From: Rhizodiscina lignyota
Taxonomy: Eukaryota > Ascomycota > Dothideomycetes > Aulographales > Rhizodiscinaceae
Assembly (NCBI GenBank): GCA_010015805.1
Contig: ML978131.1
Location: 682,001 to 746,000, forward strand
Length of the DNA stretch: 64,000 nucleotides
Direction: 5' to 3'
Every line of letters begins with the position of its first letter. Position 1 is the stretch's first letter. Below the pieces are notes generated by a model. That model was not told the DNA's origin, searched no databases, and saw only the letters and a list, made by a program, of their open reading frames with translations. The translations under genes and the position numbers were made by a program. Positions 42,877 to 55,822 of this stretch are shown here, one piece after another.

Positions 42877-44014
42877 ATGAAGCTCGAGCTTTCGGGCCCA
42901 CTGCCAGAAGCAGTGGCAAGTAAATTTCGTGAAGCAAAGTCGAAGGAGAGCCTCACATTCTCTCATACGGAGCTCGCAACAATATGCACGAGCTCCGGAA
43001 TACCGGTGAGTAAGTAGCAGTTCAAATTGTCGCTGGAAAATAAGTATGGTAGTTGACAAACATGGGATGGAACAGTTTCAGCTCCGCTACTGTCCAGCGC
43101 TTGCAAAGAAGCCTACACAAAATGACAAGCCAACTCCCTCTGAAAAGAAGCCCGACCCATTTCTAGACCCACCCGACGACCTCCTGATCACAAGGATCTC
43201 CTCTGCTACATCTTCTCACGTATTGGTATTGAATAAGTACCCTGTAATTGCCAACCATTTTATAATCGCCACAAGAGAGGACAAGCCGCAGACACACGTT
43301 CTAGAGGCAGAAGACCTTGAAGCTACATATCTGTGCTTGCATGAGTGGGAGAAAGATGGTGGAGGGAAGCGACTCTTCACGTTCTTCAATTCTGGAGAGC
43401 ACAGTGGCGCCAGTCAGCCGCATCGACATTTACAATTTCTACCGATAGAGAGCATGAAAGAAGGCGATGAAGACGGAGAATGGCAAGTCCTGTCGGATAG
43501 GATATCCGGTCGTTCAAGGAGGTACAGCGCGGGAGCTGCGGCCACAGGCCCATCACCCCAAACAGAACTCCCTTTCGCCTGCTTCTCTCGAGCGATTCCG
43601 CAAAATGCGAGTTCTGACCAGCTGTTTACCATCTACACCACGCTCCTTTCTGAAGCGACAGTGGCCGCAAGGTCTTATGCGCAAGCGCATCCAACAGATT
43701 TTGCGCTTCCCACTATCTCCGGAGAGTCTATTCCGGCACCAATATCTTATAACCTGGCAATGACTACGTCGTCAATGGTATTATGCCCACGAAGCAGCGA
43801 AGGAGTGGTATTGAAACAGCAGGACGGGTCAGAAGCCGGATATGTTGCCCTGAATGGCACGATTTTAGGCGGGACCCTAATGGTGAAGCTCAAAGAAGAG
43901 TGGGACATCCTGCGAGGAGATTCGACAGCCTTGGATTTGCTGCTGGCGGCAATTGGGATCCCTACAAGCGGTTCATCGAGCGAAGAGGTCGTCGAAAACG
44001 AGTCAAGATTGTAG
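42877..44014 (+). CDS. apa2: Ap4A phosphorylase (ATP adenylyltransferase, Apa2 family)
   Basis: Join 42877-43005 and 43076-44014, 355 residues; one 70-bp phase-0 intron joins SSGIP to FQLRYCPAL. The protein belongs to the GalT/HIT-like nucleotidyltransferases and splits diadenosine tetraphosphate with phosphate into ATP and ADP. The N-terminal domain has the VLNKYPVIANHFIIAT segment. The catalytic motif SGASQPHRHLQFLP contains the HxHxQ triad with the nucleophilic histidine. The C-terminal ATP_adenylyltransferase domain includes SYNLAMTTSSMVLCPR and GTILGGTLMVKLKEEW. Length and motifs match yeast Apa1/Apa2. Confidence 0.94.
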
Positions 44015-45677
44015 TCGATGAGAATGTTGACAAAGAACGCTGAATGAGCATTGGGGGCCGATTCTGTGCCTTCCACGGCCCATGGCTTGCGAGCTTCACT
44101 GTCTCACTTTTTTTCTTCCAACTTTTCGACAAAGTTCTCAAGCCCTCTCAGATACGAACTACGTGTATTGCGATTGATCTTATGTAAGCTTTGAGTGAAC
44201 GGAGGCTAACTGTCCAGGGAAGCTGCAACGAGCGCTATGTAAAGATGTTGAGTGGTGGGTGGTTTGTACACTTCGAGTCTCTGTGCACTCTCGACCGAGA
44301 GGCTGCTAATATCTGCTATCTTCTAAGGTGTAGAAGGGCATCTTATTCGTACGGATGTAAGATGCTGTGGCCAAAAGCGGTAGCAACCAGTTCATCTTCC
44401 TAGGTATTCCCAGCGACTGCCAAAGGGCGTGACGTAGGATTGCAGCTTGGGAAACCGCCCTCTGTGACCTGTCCTCCCATCTCATAATTACGCGTACCAG
44501 TGATGCCTCGGGAGACGCCATTGATTAGGAAAAGTCCGCTCACGGAAAACTGATATGGGATTAGCTAAGATCCATGATGGTCTCTAGGGACTCCTTTGGG
44601 GCCAAGGAACATTCCGAACATGCATGAATTTCCGCGCGAGATGTCGTTTAAACTCATGTTGCGACGGCCGGTTTGCCGTCAGTGACCGTCACCGCGCAAG
44701 CCCGCATTTCCACTCAGGTTAGCTAGCCGATGTACATCCCGCTGACGTTTTGGCCTACCTGAAGTCAATGCTTTGACAAGACGCGGCGCTGACCCGCAAC
44801 ATCCTTACTGTATCGCAGGTACCGGGTGACAAGTGAGACATGAGATCTATCAAAAGTAGTCATGAAGATGACTCAGGTATGTAAACACACATGAACCTCA
44901 TACGAGCCAAATTCGTGCAAGCTTGAAACTCCCGTCCGGTTCTTCTTGGCCGCTGTGGCGGAGTTAATCGGGGCTTTGGCGATGTCTCCATACTGCCTCC
45001 ATGGAACTCGACCGTACATTGGCTACAGCGAAGTCCTGGTAACATTGGCAAAATGGAACGATGCCTCCTCTTTCGTCGGCTTGCGGCGAGAGTGCAGCGC
45101 CCAGAGAACCTCGCGGACTGCCCTAATGTCTCTGTCGTCACAATCGGCACACCGGCCTACTGGGATGGACCTCGCGCAGCTTTCTAGTTTTGAACTCCCA
45201 TTGCTCCCCCACATTCAGCTATAGCTAAAGTTGACTTTAAAGCTCTCACACACCCGTAGTGGACCGGTGGTTAGTGAACCCGCAATGCGAGAGCGACCGG
45301 CGAATTGGAGCACTTACAATCATCTCTTGCCAGCAGTGCCAGCCTACCATTGTTGAAGTTAAGTAAGCACTAATGTCAGAATTGGAGATTGGATAGTCTT
45401 GAGCTTGCGGGGGAGGAGAATGGTGGAGCCACCCTGCATATTCCCTGGCTGTTTGCGTAAAGCAGAAAAAGCCTGAACAGGGTGTGTGATACTACAGCAC
45501 AAGTATCGGCGTTAGAGAATGCTGTTAACAACCGGACGAAAATTAGTACCGATGGGAGCACACATTATATGATTGCCAGGTTACTTCTTTCCTTCTTTGT
45601 CTCCTCTGCTTCAGCTTTAAATTCCAAATTTCTGTGGACACAACTGTACCTTCTCAGGACTCGATCACTGCTTCAAT
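44015..45677. other. Long intergenic region, no gene supported
   Basis: 1.66 kb between the Ap4A phosphorylase and the aldehyde dehydrogenase. Short frames (44191-44403, 44860-45224) lack domains. A weakly tRNA-like stretch near 45248-45300 and a faintly 5S-like stretch near 45345-45420 were considered and rejected. Confidence 0.45.
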
Positions 45678-47345
45678 ATGGGTTTTACTATTCCGGACAA
45701 GATTGAGAATCGTCTGTTTATTAACAACGAGGTGGGTTTTTTCCGAAATTAGTAAATGGCAGGCTAATTGACTATGTGTAGTTCGTCGAGAGCTCGGACG
45801 GGAAGAAATTCAACGTCAAGTCGCCATATTCGCACGAGACCGTAGCTTCTGGTTCGTTTACTCATCTTTGATTTGGTTTCAAAGTTATAGCCAGCATAGA
45901 ACCGATTTGCTGACGCAATCCTCTCACTGCAGTTTTCGAAGCAACCGAAAATGATACGAACAAAGCGGTTGCAGCTGCAAAAGCAGCATTCCCAGAATGG
46001 TCCGAAAAGGATCCCCACGAGCGTGGTCAGCACCTCGAGAAGCTGGCCACTCTGATGGCTCAGAACCATGAGCAGTTTGCTGTCCTCGATGCGATCTGTA
46101 TGGGCCGCCCAGTTTCCAGCTATTTCGATGCGCTCTACGCCGCGGGTTTCGTCTCGCACTACGCGACAGCTGCCTACGCATATGGCAAGGGAACGACTAG
46201 CTTGAACACAAAGGGCTTCGTAAACCTGACTTTCCGTCAGCCTATTGGTGTGGTGGGCGCAATCATCCCATGGAACGTGCCCGTTGTTATGCTGGCCCAT
46301 AAGATCACTCCAGCAGTAGCTTCAGGTTGCACGATTGTCTTGAAATCCTCCGAGAAGGCGCCGCTGTCCTCACTAAAGTTCGCTCAATTGGTCAAAGAAG
46401 CTGGCTTCCCTCCAGGAGTCATCAACATTATTTCTGGTTATGGTACTCCATCTGGCTCAACGCTCGCTCTGCATCCTGACGTTCGCTGCCTCAACTTCAC
46501 CGGCTCCGGCGCGACGGGCAAGAAGATCCAAGAGATGGCTGCCAAGTCGAATCTCAAGCGCGTGATCCTCGAGCTGGGCGGTAAATCTCCAACACTCATC
46601 TTCGACGACGCAGATATCTCTCAGGCCGCTGCCGAAACTGCCGCCAGCATTCGCCTAGTCTCAGGCCAGGCCTGCATCGCCAATAGCCGCATTTACGTCC
46701 AGGACACAATCGCGGACAAGTTCCAGACCGAGTTCAAGAAGCACTTCACCAATGCCCAGATTGGCGATCCCCTCGACCCTGCCACCACTCACGGTCCCCA
46801 GGCAGACGAAATCCAATACAACAGGTTTGTGAACAGGGCTATACCAGAGTGTAAAATGCTAATGATTCCATAGGGTGAAGGAATTTGTCGAGCTTGGCAA
46901 GAGCAAAGCCCTTGGGAAGCTTGTCGCAGGCGGTGACTTCCCGAAAGCAAACGGCAAAGGCTATTTCGTCAACCCAACAATCTTCCTCGACGTGCCTGAG
47001 GATGCGCGGACATTCAAGGAAGAGATATTCGGCAGCGTCGTCGGCATCAACACATTCAGCAACGAGAAAGACGTCCTGGCCAAAGCAAATGACACCGAGT
47101 ACGGTCTGTACAGCGCCGTTTACACCAAGGACATCAGTCGCGCAATGAGAGTCGCGAAGGCACTGGAGGCTGGCTGTGTCGGTATCAACTGTACAAGTCC
47201 GAGCATGGCACATGATATGCCGTTTGGAGGCTACAAACAGAGTGGTCAAGGCCGCGAGGGCTTCGGGTATAGCATGGAGAATTACCTCGAGGAGAAGGCC
47301 GTTCTGATTAAGATTGACAATGCGGCTGCCGGTATGATCGGATAA
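45678..47345 (+). CDS. Aldehyde dehydrogenase (NAD(P)+ dependent)
   Basis: Join 45678-45731, 45782-45851, 45933-46824, 46874-47345; 495 residues; introns of 50, 81 and 49 bp. The two small 5' exons give MGFTIPDKIENRLFINNE-FVES and SPYSHETVAS-VFEATE, the normal ALDH N-terminus. Hallmarks are PIGVVGAIIPWNVP, FTGSGATGKKI (cofactor loop), LELGGKSPTLIF (general-base glutamate), GQACIANSRIYV (nucleophilic cysteine), EEIFGSVVGINTF and PFGGYKQSGQGREG near the C-terminus. The catalytic cysteine is followed by isoleucine-alanine, a slight variation. The IPDKIENRLFINNEFVES start is typical of fungal cytosolic enzymes that oxidise acetaldehyde-type or aromatic aldehydes. It may belong to the oxidative gene group that follows. 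Confidence 0.95.
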
Positions 47346-47654
47346 TCGTAGGATGTTAACAGGCCTGTAAGACAAACGGGAAGCTAGTATGTCTAACAAA
47401 AGTTATTAACAGTATATTCCCCGTTTCGGACAATTGAGATGGACGAGAAGTATCGCACAGACGTTTTGTTCTTCAGCTTATTAGGCCGAAAGCTTAGTAT
47501 GATTTCTTGGCCGGTTTACTAAGATTACACCATCTTAATAAACATGTGTCTGCTGAAGCCGCTAAGCACTTTAACACCTCCCCGATGGCAGTCCATAAGC
47601 TCTATTTGGCGATGCACCATGAATCAAAGCAGCTGCTGGGGAGCACAAGCCGGT
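47346..47654. other. Short intergenic region between convergent genes
   Basis: A 309-bp 3' flank shared by the aldehyde dehydrogenase and the orphan membrane-protein gene. Nothing else is seen. Confidence 0.6.
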
Positions 47655-50034
47655 TCACACGCTTTTCGCCGCCACCTCATGTTCGTGCTCGATACCCTCC
47701 TGGGGTCCAGTTCTACGCGAGCTATTGTTAATGTTCTCGTCAATTGCACTGAATGGCATCGAATACGCACGAGCAGCTATTTCGACCACTGTGCGGCTCA
47801 CCCTTGAGCGGCATTTCGTCTCTCTTGACCAGAGAAGCTCTTCTCTGCAACTGCTGCTCCGAACTTGAAGCGCACTCGCGATGTAGTTCACCGCTCCGAC
47901 AGCTAGGGAAGCAGGGTATCTGACCCAATGCACGCACCGGCGGAATCGCCGCACCATCCTGAGACCACGTAGTGCATCGTCGTAGTCCTCCGTCGAGAGA
48001 TGCGCCTGTAGGCACCATTCGATTACAACATAGACGATGCCGACACCCATGAAGGTGCAGGAGATGATAGTTCCTTCCACCCAATACTTGTGGAGCTGTG
48101 GGTTGGCCGAGTACTGCCACACATTGAAGTCGAGGTAGCCACCTCTAGGGCTCCAGGTACTGGCCTGGCATGCGCAGTTGACAAATGCGCCAGTAGTCTG
48201 TGCCAGGAACAGGTAAATAAGCCATGCGCAGTTGAATGCTTCCACCGGGATAAAGAAGCAGTATTCAAACCAGCGGCGGGCGTTCAGTTGTCGCAACGCC
48301 TTGATATTCTTCCGGACCGTATCCTCAAAATGCGTTGAGTTCGACTTTCGCTGACAGCAGAACAGACGCATTGTACGAGCACACAGGGTGACCAGTCTAT
48401 CTTCCATACATTGGAAGAAACGATGGCAGCCAGACTTCAGTGGGACGATGCGGTTTCCTTGCCCGTTGGCAGATACGGACAATGCCCGCATAATCAGAGC
48501 ATGAATCTTCCCATTTCGAACGGGAGATGTATATGCCCAGATCAAAAATTCTGCGACAAGAAGCGCCGTTGCCACTACACCGAAAACCATGTAGCCTCCG
48601 CTGCGACAGGACAGTCCGACAGTAGGAGTGAAATAGGATAAGATGAATGCGCCGGCAATAGTTCCGCCCACACACGAAATCGCTCCAAGTATTTGCCTGC
48701 AGAGATATTATGAGCATCTAGACCAGAGGTCAAGGTTATGCGCCTACCAGCACTGCCGGCCATCGAACCACACAAAGCTTCGATCCACATGGCCGAGAAC
48801 CAGATTTGCACGAGCAACACGTTCATTGGCGAGCCAATTCCGGCCATAGTCAGCGATGTAGGCCTTTTCAATGTCGATTAGGATTGCGTGCGCAGCACCG
48901 TAGTGAAATCGAACTCTTCCTTGGCCAGCGAAACCTGTGAAGTAGTTGCCTTTGATCAGATGTGTTTGTTCAGAGATCTTTCGGACCCAATGTGTCATTA
49001 TGTGTGCCTCAGGTAGATCATGGAATGAGTTAATAAACGCCTGTCTATTTTCTTCGTCCTCGAGGGAAACGCATACCAGGTCTACCAGCTTATTGAGCTT
49101 CTTTCGAATATCGTCAGATGCTACTGGATTCCGATCAACAATGGAGCAGAGAATAAGGACAGGGAACCATCCCATAAACAGACCAATAGCAAGATCGTGG
49201 GCTTGGGTATTGTTTCCGAGGAACCCGAATGCCGATTGTATCGAGATACCAAGCGAAAAGAGGAACCACAATGTTGAGATGAATACCGGTACCACTCCTC
49301 GCCTCCTGTTGCTCCGGAGCTCCCGAGCAAGTTTTTGACGCATTTGATTCAGTGTCTTCCTGGAGCCTATCAACTGCAGATTTTTCGAGAACAAGGCGAT
49401 TCGTAGAAGTCCTTCCGCTTCTTTGGTCATAGATATGAGCGGCTTCATCTTGTACTGGTTGATGTTCATCAACAAGTAGAAGGAGTCCCTCATGCTCGCA
49501 AAATCGCTTTCCATATCTGGCAACGGCCCGTCATATGGCGCCGACATGTCAACTGTGAATTCAGATTAGCATCCGTGTTATAATAAGGGAGAGTGTCACA
49601 CCAAACATTGCGCACTTTCCGCTGACCTTTATATTCCACAATACATATGCCAGACTTGACATCGGAGAGCCGACCCAGCGGCAGATGGCTTGAATTGTGC
49701 GCCAGAACGCGTTGCTTTCAAATGGTGCCTGGAGAAGTGTCCCGAGTATAGGCAAGATCCAGGTTGTGATGAAGCTGGATGATATAGACCAGTCGTACCA
49801 ATTGTTTCCTGTGCCGCAAAGAGCTACGCACCCGCTGTAGGTGATTTGAGAGCTCGCATTCGGTGGGACGAGACGAACCGGACCACTATAGTTGTACTTG
49901 GCTATTAAGGACGGTGAGGATGTGTATTGCGCACCACATTGTTCAAAATTAGCAGCCTTCACCATTTTGCCGAAGATAGGGGATGGAAGAATGGAAATTG
50001 CCTCAAAGGAGACGAAGGCCTGAACGTCCCACAT
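47655..50034 (-). CDS. Multi-pass membrane protein of unknown function
   Basis: Complement of join(47655-48696, 48748-49552, 49602-50034), 759 residues; introns of 49 and 51 bp keep the frame. I do not recognise a named domain. About eight to nine hydrophobic segments are visible: FITTWILPILGTLL, GVVPVFISTLWFLFSLGI, DLAIGLFMGWFPVLILCSIV, GGTIAGAFILSYF, YMVFGVVATALLVAEFLIWAY, FNCAWLIYLFLAQ, IISCTFMGVGIVYVVIEW and others. The N-terminal CGTGNNWYDW motif with two nearby cysteines recurs, from memory, in large uncharacterised ascomycete membrane proteins. The central soluble part has DLPEAHIMTHWVRKISEQTHL. The C-terminus is hydrophilic. Role and location are unknown. Confidence 0.82.
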
Positions 50035-51062
50035 ACTCTATCTTAGCGATGCGATTCATGTGAAACGACGATATGAGCGATCTGTTGTACTACCTAAAGA
50101 TGCAGACCCCGCCGGAAAAGATGTATGATATGTTACACCTCCGATCGATGAAGCGAATCATTCTTAAGCTTGAAATAGCGTGGCGTGAAAGTAGAAGCTG
50201 ATCCTTATCATCTAGTAGCCATTCGCCAGCCAGCAGAGAGCTATCAACGAAGTTTGTTCCAAATTAGCCTAACATGAATTTACGAATTACCTAATTACCT
50301 ACTCTTGGGCTACCAGGTTTCAAGGCTGAGGGCATTCGAAGAGCAGGTCTTGTTCATCCTTAGGCGACCCTCCGGGCCCTCATTGGTGCTGGAAGTAGAG
50401 TATTTCTCTTGCAAAATGCAGATTCTCTTAATAAAGTAGCAATAGCTTCCGCTATATATTGTGGTGCAAACATGGGTGACACCTGATGATTGACGTAGCG
50501 AAATTGCGCAGTTGATCCTCGCATGCCGCCGTGGGTTGGAACGAATCGCGTCATGGATGGCTTCGGGCGTGCATCCTTCAACCGCAAATTTTGAGATCTG
50601 GTTTCACAAGATCTTTTGTGCGACGAAATGGAGAAGCCATGATATGACGATGTCTTATCACGAAATCCACCCCTTTTGAATTATCGTATCCTAGCGCCGC
50701 TTGGTCACTGGTGGCGCGATATTTCGCTAAATTGGGACAGCGCCGACACCACCGTCACTGATACTTAAAAACTCGCGTGTCGAGTGTACAGTTGATCGAG
50801 CTTGACGTCTCTTCCTGATTGAACAGATCGCTGTATTTGTGGAATAACGTAGTAGTTCTGGAACCTCTAATTCCTAGCGACCGCAAGCGTAATTGACGGA
50901 ACAGCTTATCCGCAACGGACACCATGATGGCAGTGGTTGAAGGTTTCCTCGTGTCGCCGTATAATGCATTGTGTTCAGTAGACTTAAGAGAGTATCACTA
51001 GTTTCGAAGATCATTTCCGTTCGATCAATATTCCAGGTTGTGATCTTCATCAAAGCCGAAAT
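50035..51062. promoter_or_regulatory. Divergent intergenic region between membrane protein and SDR genes
   Basis: 1.03 kb separate the two divergent starts. Only short frames occur (50360-50587, 50874-51083). No clear motif is recognised. Confidence 0.45.
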
Positions 51063-52149
51063 ATGAGCGACTTCTCCCAGCAAGTTGCCATTGTCACTGG
51101 TGGGGGCTCAGGTGATTGATTCCTAATTAGTTATTCATATGGATGCACTAACTGTAATCACAGGTATTGGGCTGGCATTCACGACTCTGTTACACTCAAA
51201 GGGCTGCAGCGTTGTCATTGGTGATCTTGCTCTGACCGAGGACGCAAAGAAACTTGTGGAGTGCGCAGCTGGCAAAGTAGTCTTCAAACAAACAGATGTG
51301 ACGAATTGGAAGCAGCTGGCAGAGCTATTTTCCTTCACAGAGACGAAGCTTGGGGCCCCAGATATTGTATGTCCGGGTGCAGGTGAGTGTCCCGTGCCGC
51401 GCATATGCATATTACTCTGACCTCAGCAGGTATCTTCGAACCGGTAAGTACAGCCCGAAATTAAATTTCACTTACGTACAGGAGCTGAGATTTGGCAGAA
51501 ATGGTCGAGCTTCTGGAATGATACAGAGGAGAACAGCTACAAGACTATTGATATCAATATCACTCATCCTACGAAGGCCACACGTCTGGCCATTCGGTCA
51601 ATGATACGAGCGAAGAAAGGCGGCACAATTGTGCACATTTCATCAATTGGTGGACAGACAACTCGTCTCTCAGTCCCTATATACTGCGCTACTAAAGCAT
51701 ACATCAACCATTTCGTCAGAGCATTTGCCGGACTGGATGATGAACAAGGCATAAGGGTCTTGGGGGTCGCTCCGGGGTATGATTGATATGCCACTAGTCC
51801 GCCTTATTAGCGACCATTTACGGAGAATAATGAATGTTAACAGCTTGACAGGCTAGTGAGGTCACCACTCTGGTTCAAGGAAAATCCAGACAAGCTCAAA
51901 TCAGTGGGCGAGAATGATCTGTGGATCGAGCCATCGGAGATTGCGGAAGTTTTGCTTGAGTGCTGCGAAAAGAATTCACAATGGACCGCTGGCACTATTG
52001 TCGAAGCTTCAGGCCAAGGCCGCAGAAGAGAAGTGAAGGTCTTCAACGATGAAGGACCACCAGGAATCGGCCGCTCTGCCGGGGCGAACATGTCTTTGGA
52101 GGATGACGTCTTAGCCATGCTGAAGGAAGAGAGAGCCCGGAAATACTAG
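51063..52149 (+). CDS. Short-chain dehydrogenase with a 14-nt microexon
   Basis: Join 51063-51111, 51164-51382, 51430-51443, 51490-51776, 51852-52149; 288 residues. The first intron splits the cofactor motif TGGGSG-IGLAF. The microexon encodes only GIFEP with its split glycine codon. Its 5' side has a CAGCAG tandem acceptor that could add one residue, and its 3' intron appears to end at GCTGAG rather than the nearer TACAG, because only this keeps the frame with WSSFWNDTEENSYKTIDIN. The catalytic serine is in VHISSIGG and YxxxK is YCATK. The C-terminal half resembles 15-hydroxyprostaglandin dehydrogenase-like SDRs of fungi. The next downstream gene is a flavin monooxygenase, suggesting a common oxidative pathway. 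Confidence 0.82.
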
Positions 52150-52955
52150 GCGAGGTTGCCCTTGGCGTGCTTCTCGAGGGTGCCAATGCCATCGAGTTTG
52201 CAGAGATTGCCACAAGAAAGGAGGTGTCATCGTGATCAGGATTTTGTAGGATCATATGGTTTCGAGGGAGGCCGAAGATTTTGGCCCCGGTGCAGCTCGC
52301 GTAACGTAAGCTAGCTGACTCGTGGAACGTTTAAATGCTCGCTGTCTTGCCCATTCAAAGGATCCGCCTCGTCTGCTTGGCTTGCAGAAGGTGATCATTC
52401 GACGTGAAATATGTTTAGTAGGAGAGACAGACGGGAAGCTGGAACGAAAGGATGGTGGTCGGGTGGCGCCTTACCAAGTGAGGCTTAGTCTCAAGGGGCG
52501 TGTGGGTCTCGCCAATTCCGGCACCGAACCTTAAATCGCATCAAAAGCAGTCCACTGCTTTTTCCTCCGCACCGTCCGCCTCCAACGTCAATCATCCACT
52601 AGCTGAATATTGTGCACTCTATACAGAGGCGAACATTGGCGCGAACGATGGATTGTACTACTCTCCACGATGTCTCTGAGCATCCAACATGTCGGTACCG
52701 AAATCCCGAATGTTTGCACCCTTTTAGTAAGTTCAAAATCCGGGGCTTGGCTGGTCTTGGATGGTCTTGGATCATAGTGGTTGCTTCCTGATATTCTGTC
52801 ACAATTGCCTCCACTGGATTCGTATTTCGTTTCTCAAATACTATCGAGCTATTGTTTGTTGGCTGCAGGCTTCCAGTTACGTTTAATGCTCTCTGCCTCT
52901 CAAACTTTGCGAATATTTCTGTGAACTTGAAACATCGGCGTGTCGAACGTACAAC
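52150..52955. other. Intergenic region upstream of the flavin monooxygenase
   Basis: 0.8 kb with no supported gene. A 70-codon plus frame at 52322-52534 and a minus frame at 52599-53102 show no domain. Confidence 0.5.
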
Positions 52956-55186
52956 ATGGTCGGCGCAAAACAGCGCGCAGCTGCTGTTCCAGTCTCGAGG
53001 CTTCCTGGCAAGCTGCCAGAGGTCGACGTCCCTGAAGATGTAGATCACGAGAACGTTGTCAAGACCGCGCTGAAGAACCTCTCGCTTGGGCTCAAAGCTC
53101 AATCACTTACCGACGATGCAATCTGGCGCGACCTGTTTTCTATGACAGGAACCCTTCGTACCTTCTACGGCAACAAGAAAATCGAGGCAGCTTGGAGGGA
53201 CAGGTCCCAAGTCCATGAGCCTGCGAACTTCACTCTCATACCCGGAAGCTCCGGTGTCATGCGTCGCGGTCCCAATGTGTCTTGGGTCAAGGGCATGTTC
53301 TCTTTTGTCACACATGGCAAGCCGAATAGCATTGGTTCCGGTATCATCAACCTTATCCCCGTCGAAGGAGCATCTTCGTGGAAAGTCTGGTGCATCTGCA
53401 CCATCTTGGAGCGCATTCATGGTCTGAGTAACGTCGATGTCTTTGATCCTGAAACTGCAACCCAGGGTGAGACGAAGAATGGTATACTGGAGGATGACAC
53501 AAAAGGATCTAAGATGTTTACAGAGATTCAATGGGATGGTCAGCCAAATGGAGGATCAGAAACAGGTCCAACCTCCCGACCTGTCGATTTCGATTGTGTT
53601 ATATGTGGTGGAGGGCAAGCCGGCCTATCCATTGCTGGCCGTCTTAAAGCCGGCGGAGTTAAGAACTACGTGGTGCTGGAGAAGTTTGATGTGATTGGCG
53701 GTAACTGGTTGGACAGATACGATTCTGTGAAGCGTCAGTTCATTTAGAAACGTTGATTATCTGCCACCGAGGCTAACGCGTGACAGTGCATACCTCGAAG
53801 GATATCAGTCAACTCCCTTTCGGTCGCATCTTCCCGCCTGACGACCCATATTATCTCACAGGCAGGCACATTGCAAGAGGCTACCAGCGCTTTACTGACA
53901 AATATGGCTTGGTATGTTCGATCAATATCTTCATGCTAGTCTCGTATACTGATACATCACGATAGAATGTCTGGTGCTCGACGGAGCTCCAATATGCTTC
54001 GTATGACGAAAAGGAAAGTTGCTGGAATTTGAATATCAATCGCAACGGAGAGCCACAGACGGTGACTGCGAGGCATCTCGTCCTTGCTCTTGGTCCTGGT
54101 GGCACTGTTCCAAAGATGCCAACCTTCCCCAACCGAGTAAGGCAACCTCATGTCAACGCGTAAAATTAGCTCGGTCCGCTAATAGAGCACTCTTTCAGGA
54201 CGCGTACAAAGGCACAGTCCTTCATTCCGCTCACTACAAAAATCCGCACGCATGGAAAGGGAAGAAAGCCATCATCATCGGCAGCGCTAACACGGCACAT
54301 GACGTTGCAGACGATATGATAAATGCGGGCTTGTCTTCCGTCACGCTGGTTCAACGGTCACCAACCTGCATTGTTCCAGCAGAGTACATGCGCGCCAATG
54401 TTGAGCCATTGTACAATGCATCCAGCAATATTGAGGTTGTTGATCGCATTTTCATGGCCATGCCTACTGCAGTCCAGCGCATCATGATGAACAACGGCAT
54501 CAATGGCATGGCGAAGAAAGAGCCTGAGAGATTCGATGCACTGGAGAAGAAGGGATTCAAGGTCGATCGGGACGTCGATATGATCCATATTCTGTTCGAG
54601 CGAGTTGGCGGCCACTACATGGACGTCGGAACAAGTGCGAAGGTTGCAGACGGAACGGTATGTCTCCCGCTTTGTGCATCTGTCTTTGCGCCTCTCTACT
54701 GTTGGCTCCGCCAGTGCTAATGCGCACCCTGCAGATCAAAGTCAAGTCCGATGCAGCAGTAACGTCGTACACCGAGACTGGTCTTGCCTTCTCCGACGGA
54801 ACGACGCTTGAAGCCGAGGTTATCGTCTTTTCAACTGGCTTTGTCGGCAACCCGCGTGACCAAGTTTGCAAGATCATTGGCCCTGAGATGGAAGAGAAGC
54901 TGGAGGATATGTGGTGCTGCGACAAGGAAGGTGAAGTTCGCGGCCTGTGGAAGCCAATCGGACGTAAGTTTGACCTGTCGCGTCCTCTTTTCGTTGCAGT
55001 CCTTTGAACACCGTTATGCGATCGTCTCAAATGGCTGACACTGTATATACAGATCCTGGAATCTGGTATGCTGGCGGTGGCATCAGTACAACCAGATTCT
55101 ACTCGAGGTTCTTGGCTCTTCAAATACAAGCAGATCTGGCCGGAACACCACTGCCAGTCTACTATGACGACCCAGAAGTTGAGTAG
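52956..55186 (+). CDS. Flavin-containing monooxygenase (YUCCA/FMO-like) with N-terminal extension
   Basis: Join 52956-53733, 53787-53911, 53966-54136, 54199-54657, 54735-54963, 55053-55186; 631 residues; introns of 53-89 bp, each restoring a conserved motif. Residues 1-200 form an NTF2/SnoaL-like extension common in fungal FMOs. FAD binding is at CGGGQAGLSIAGRL (217-230), followed by GGNWLDRYDSVKLHTSKDI. The NADPH-binding motif is IIGSANTAHDVADDM, where the third glycine is replaced. The C-terminal VFSTGFVGN corresponds to the ATG-like FMO linker. Such enzymes hydroxylate or Baeyer-Villiger oxidise small lipophilic substrates. The class is also called 4-hydroxyacetophenone-type or YUCCA-like. 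Substrate is unknown. A transporter gene converges on its 3' end and an SDR lies upstream. Confidence 0.92.
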
Positions 55187-55822
55187 GAGACACAAATGAT
55201 GTGCAGTTGAGACGATAAAGTTCGCTCAAGGATCATTTACAAGAATAGACGTTACAGAGCATCATTGTATCATAATTTGCGAAAAGGCAATTTAGAGGCT
55301 ATTGGAACTGGTGTAAGATATGGTTTGCTCTGGATCTTGAAGTTGCATCTTAGACATTCAGCGAGAACATTAGACTTCCCGATTCCCATAGAAGCAAGTT
55401 AAACTCCCAACGTGAACATTTTCCACTGATCATGTTGAGACATTTGCTTTAACCTTGATCAGTCTCGATAGTCATCCCTACAATCGTATTCCAGTCGTTG
55501 ACTCGAAGTGTTCAATTCCGTGGATAGGTGATTTGCCGCGGGATCTGCGAAGGAGCTTCTTATTACTTGATGCGGAGGATAGAGCATGCGGATTGATCCG
55601 CTTATCCAATTCGTACGTATTCTCTTTCCTTCATGAGCTCATAAAACCCTGTTTCATGGACTTGTGACTTCTGTACATAAACTTTGACTGTTACAAATTA
55701 CCTCTTACTAAGAATACATCCACTGGTTCACCCGTCACAATATCTGCAGCGCAGTGCTTTATTCCTGCACTTTAAACAGCACCTATAGAGCCCAATCCGC
55801 TCGACCCATTACACAACCGTTA
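55187..55822. other. Intergenic region between convergent genes
   Basis: 0.64 kb of AT-rich 3' flank for the monooxygenase and the MCT-like transporter. The 70-codon plus frame at 55455-55667 has no recognisable domain. Confidence 0.5.

Noticed and set aside
45248-45300. tRNA-like words (GTGGACCGGTGGTTAGTGAAC and GCGAATTGG)
   Set aside because: Only the A-box resemblance is fair; no cloverleaf or terminator can be drawn.
45345-45420. Weak resemblance to the 3' half of 5S rRNA (GAAGTTAAG, ATTGGATAG)
   Set aside because: Matches are short and the 5' half is missing; it does not fold as 5S rRNA.
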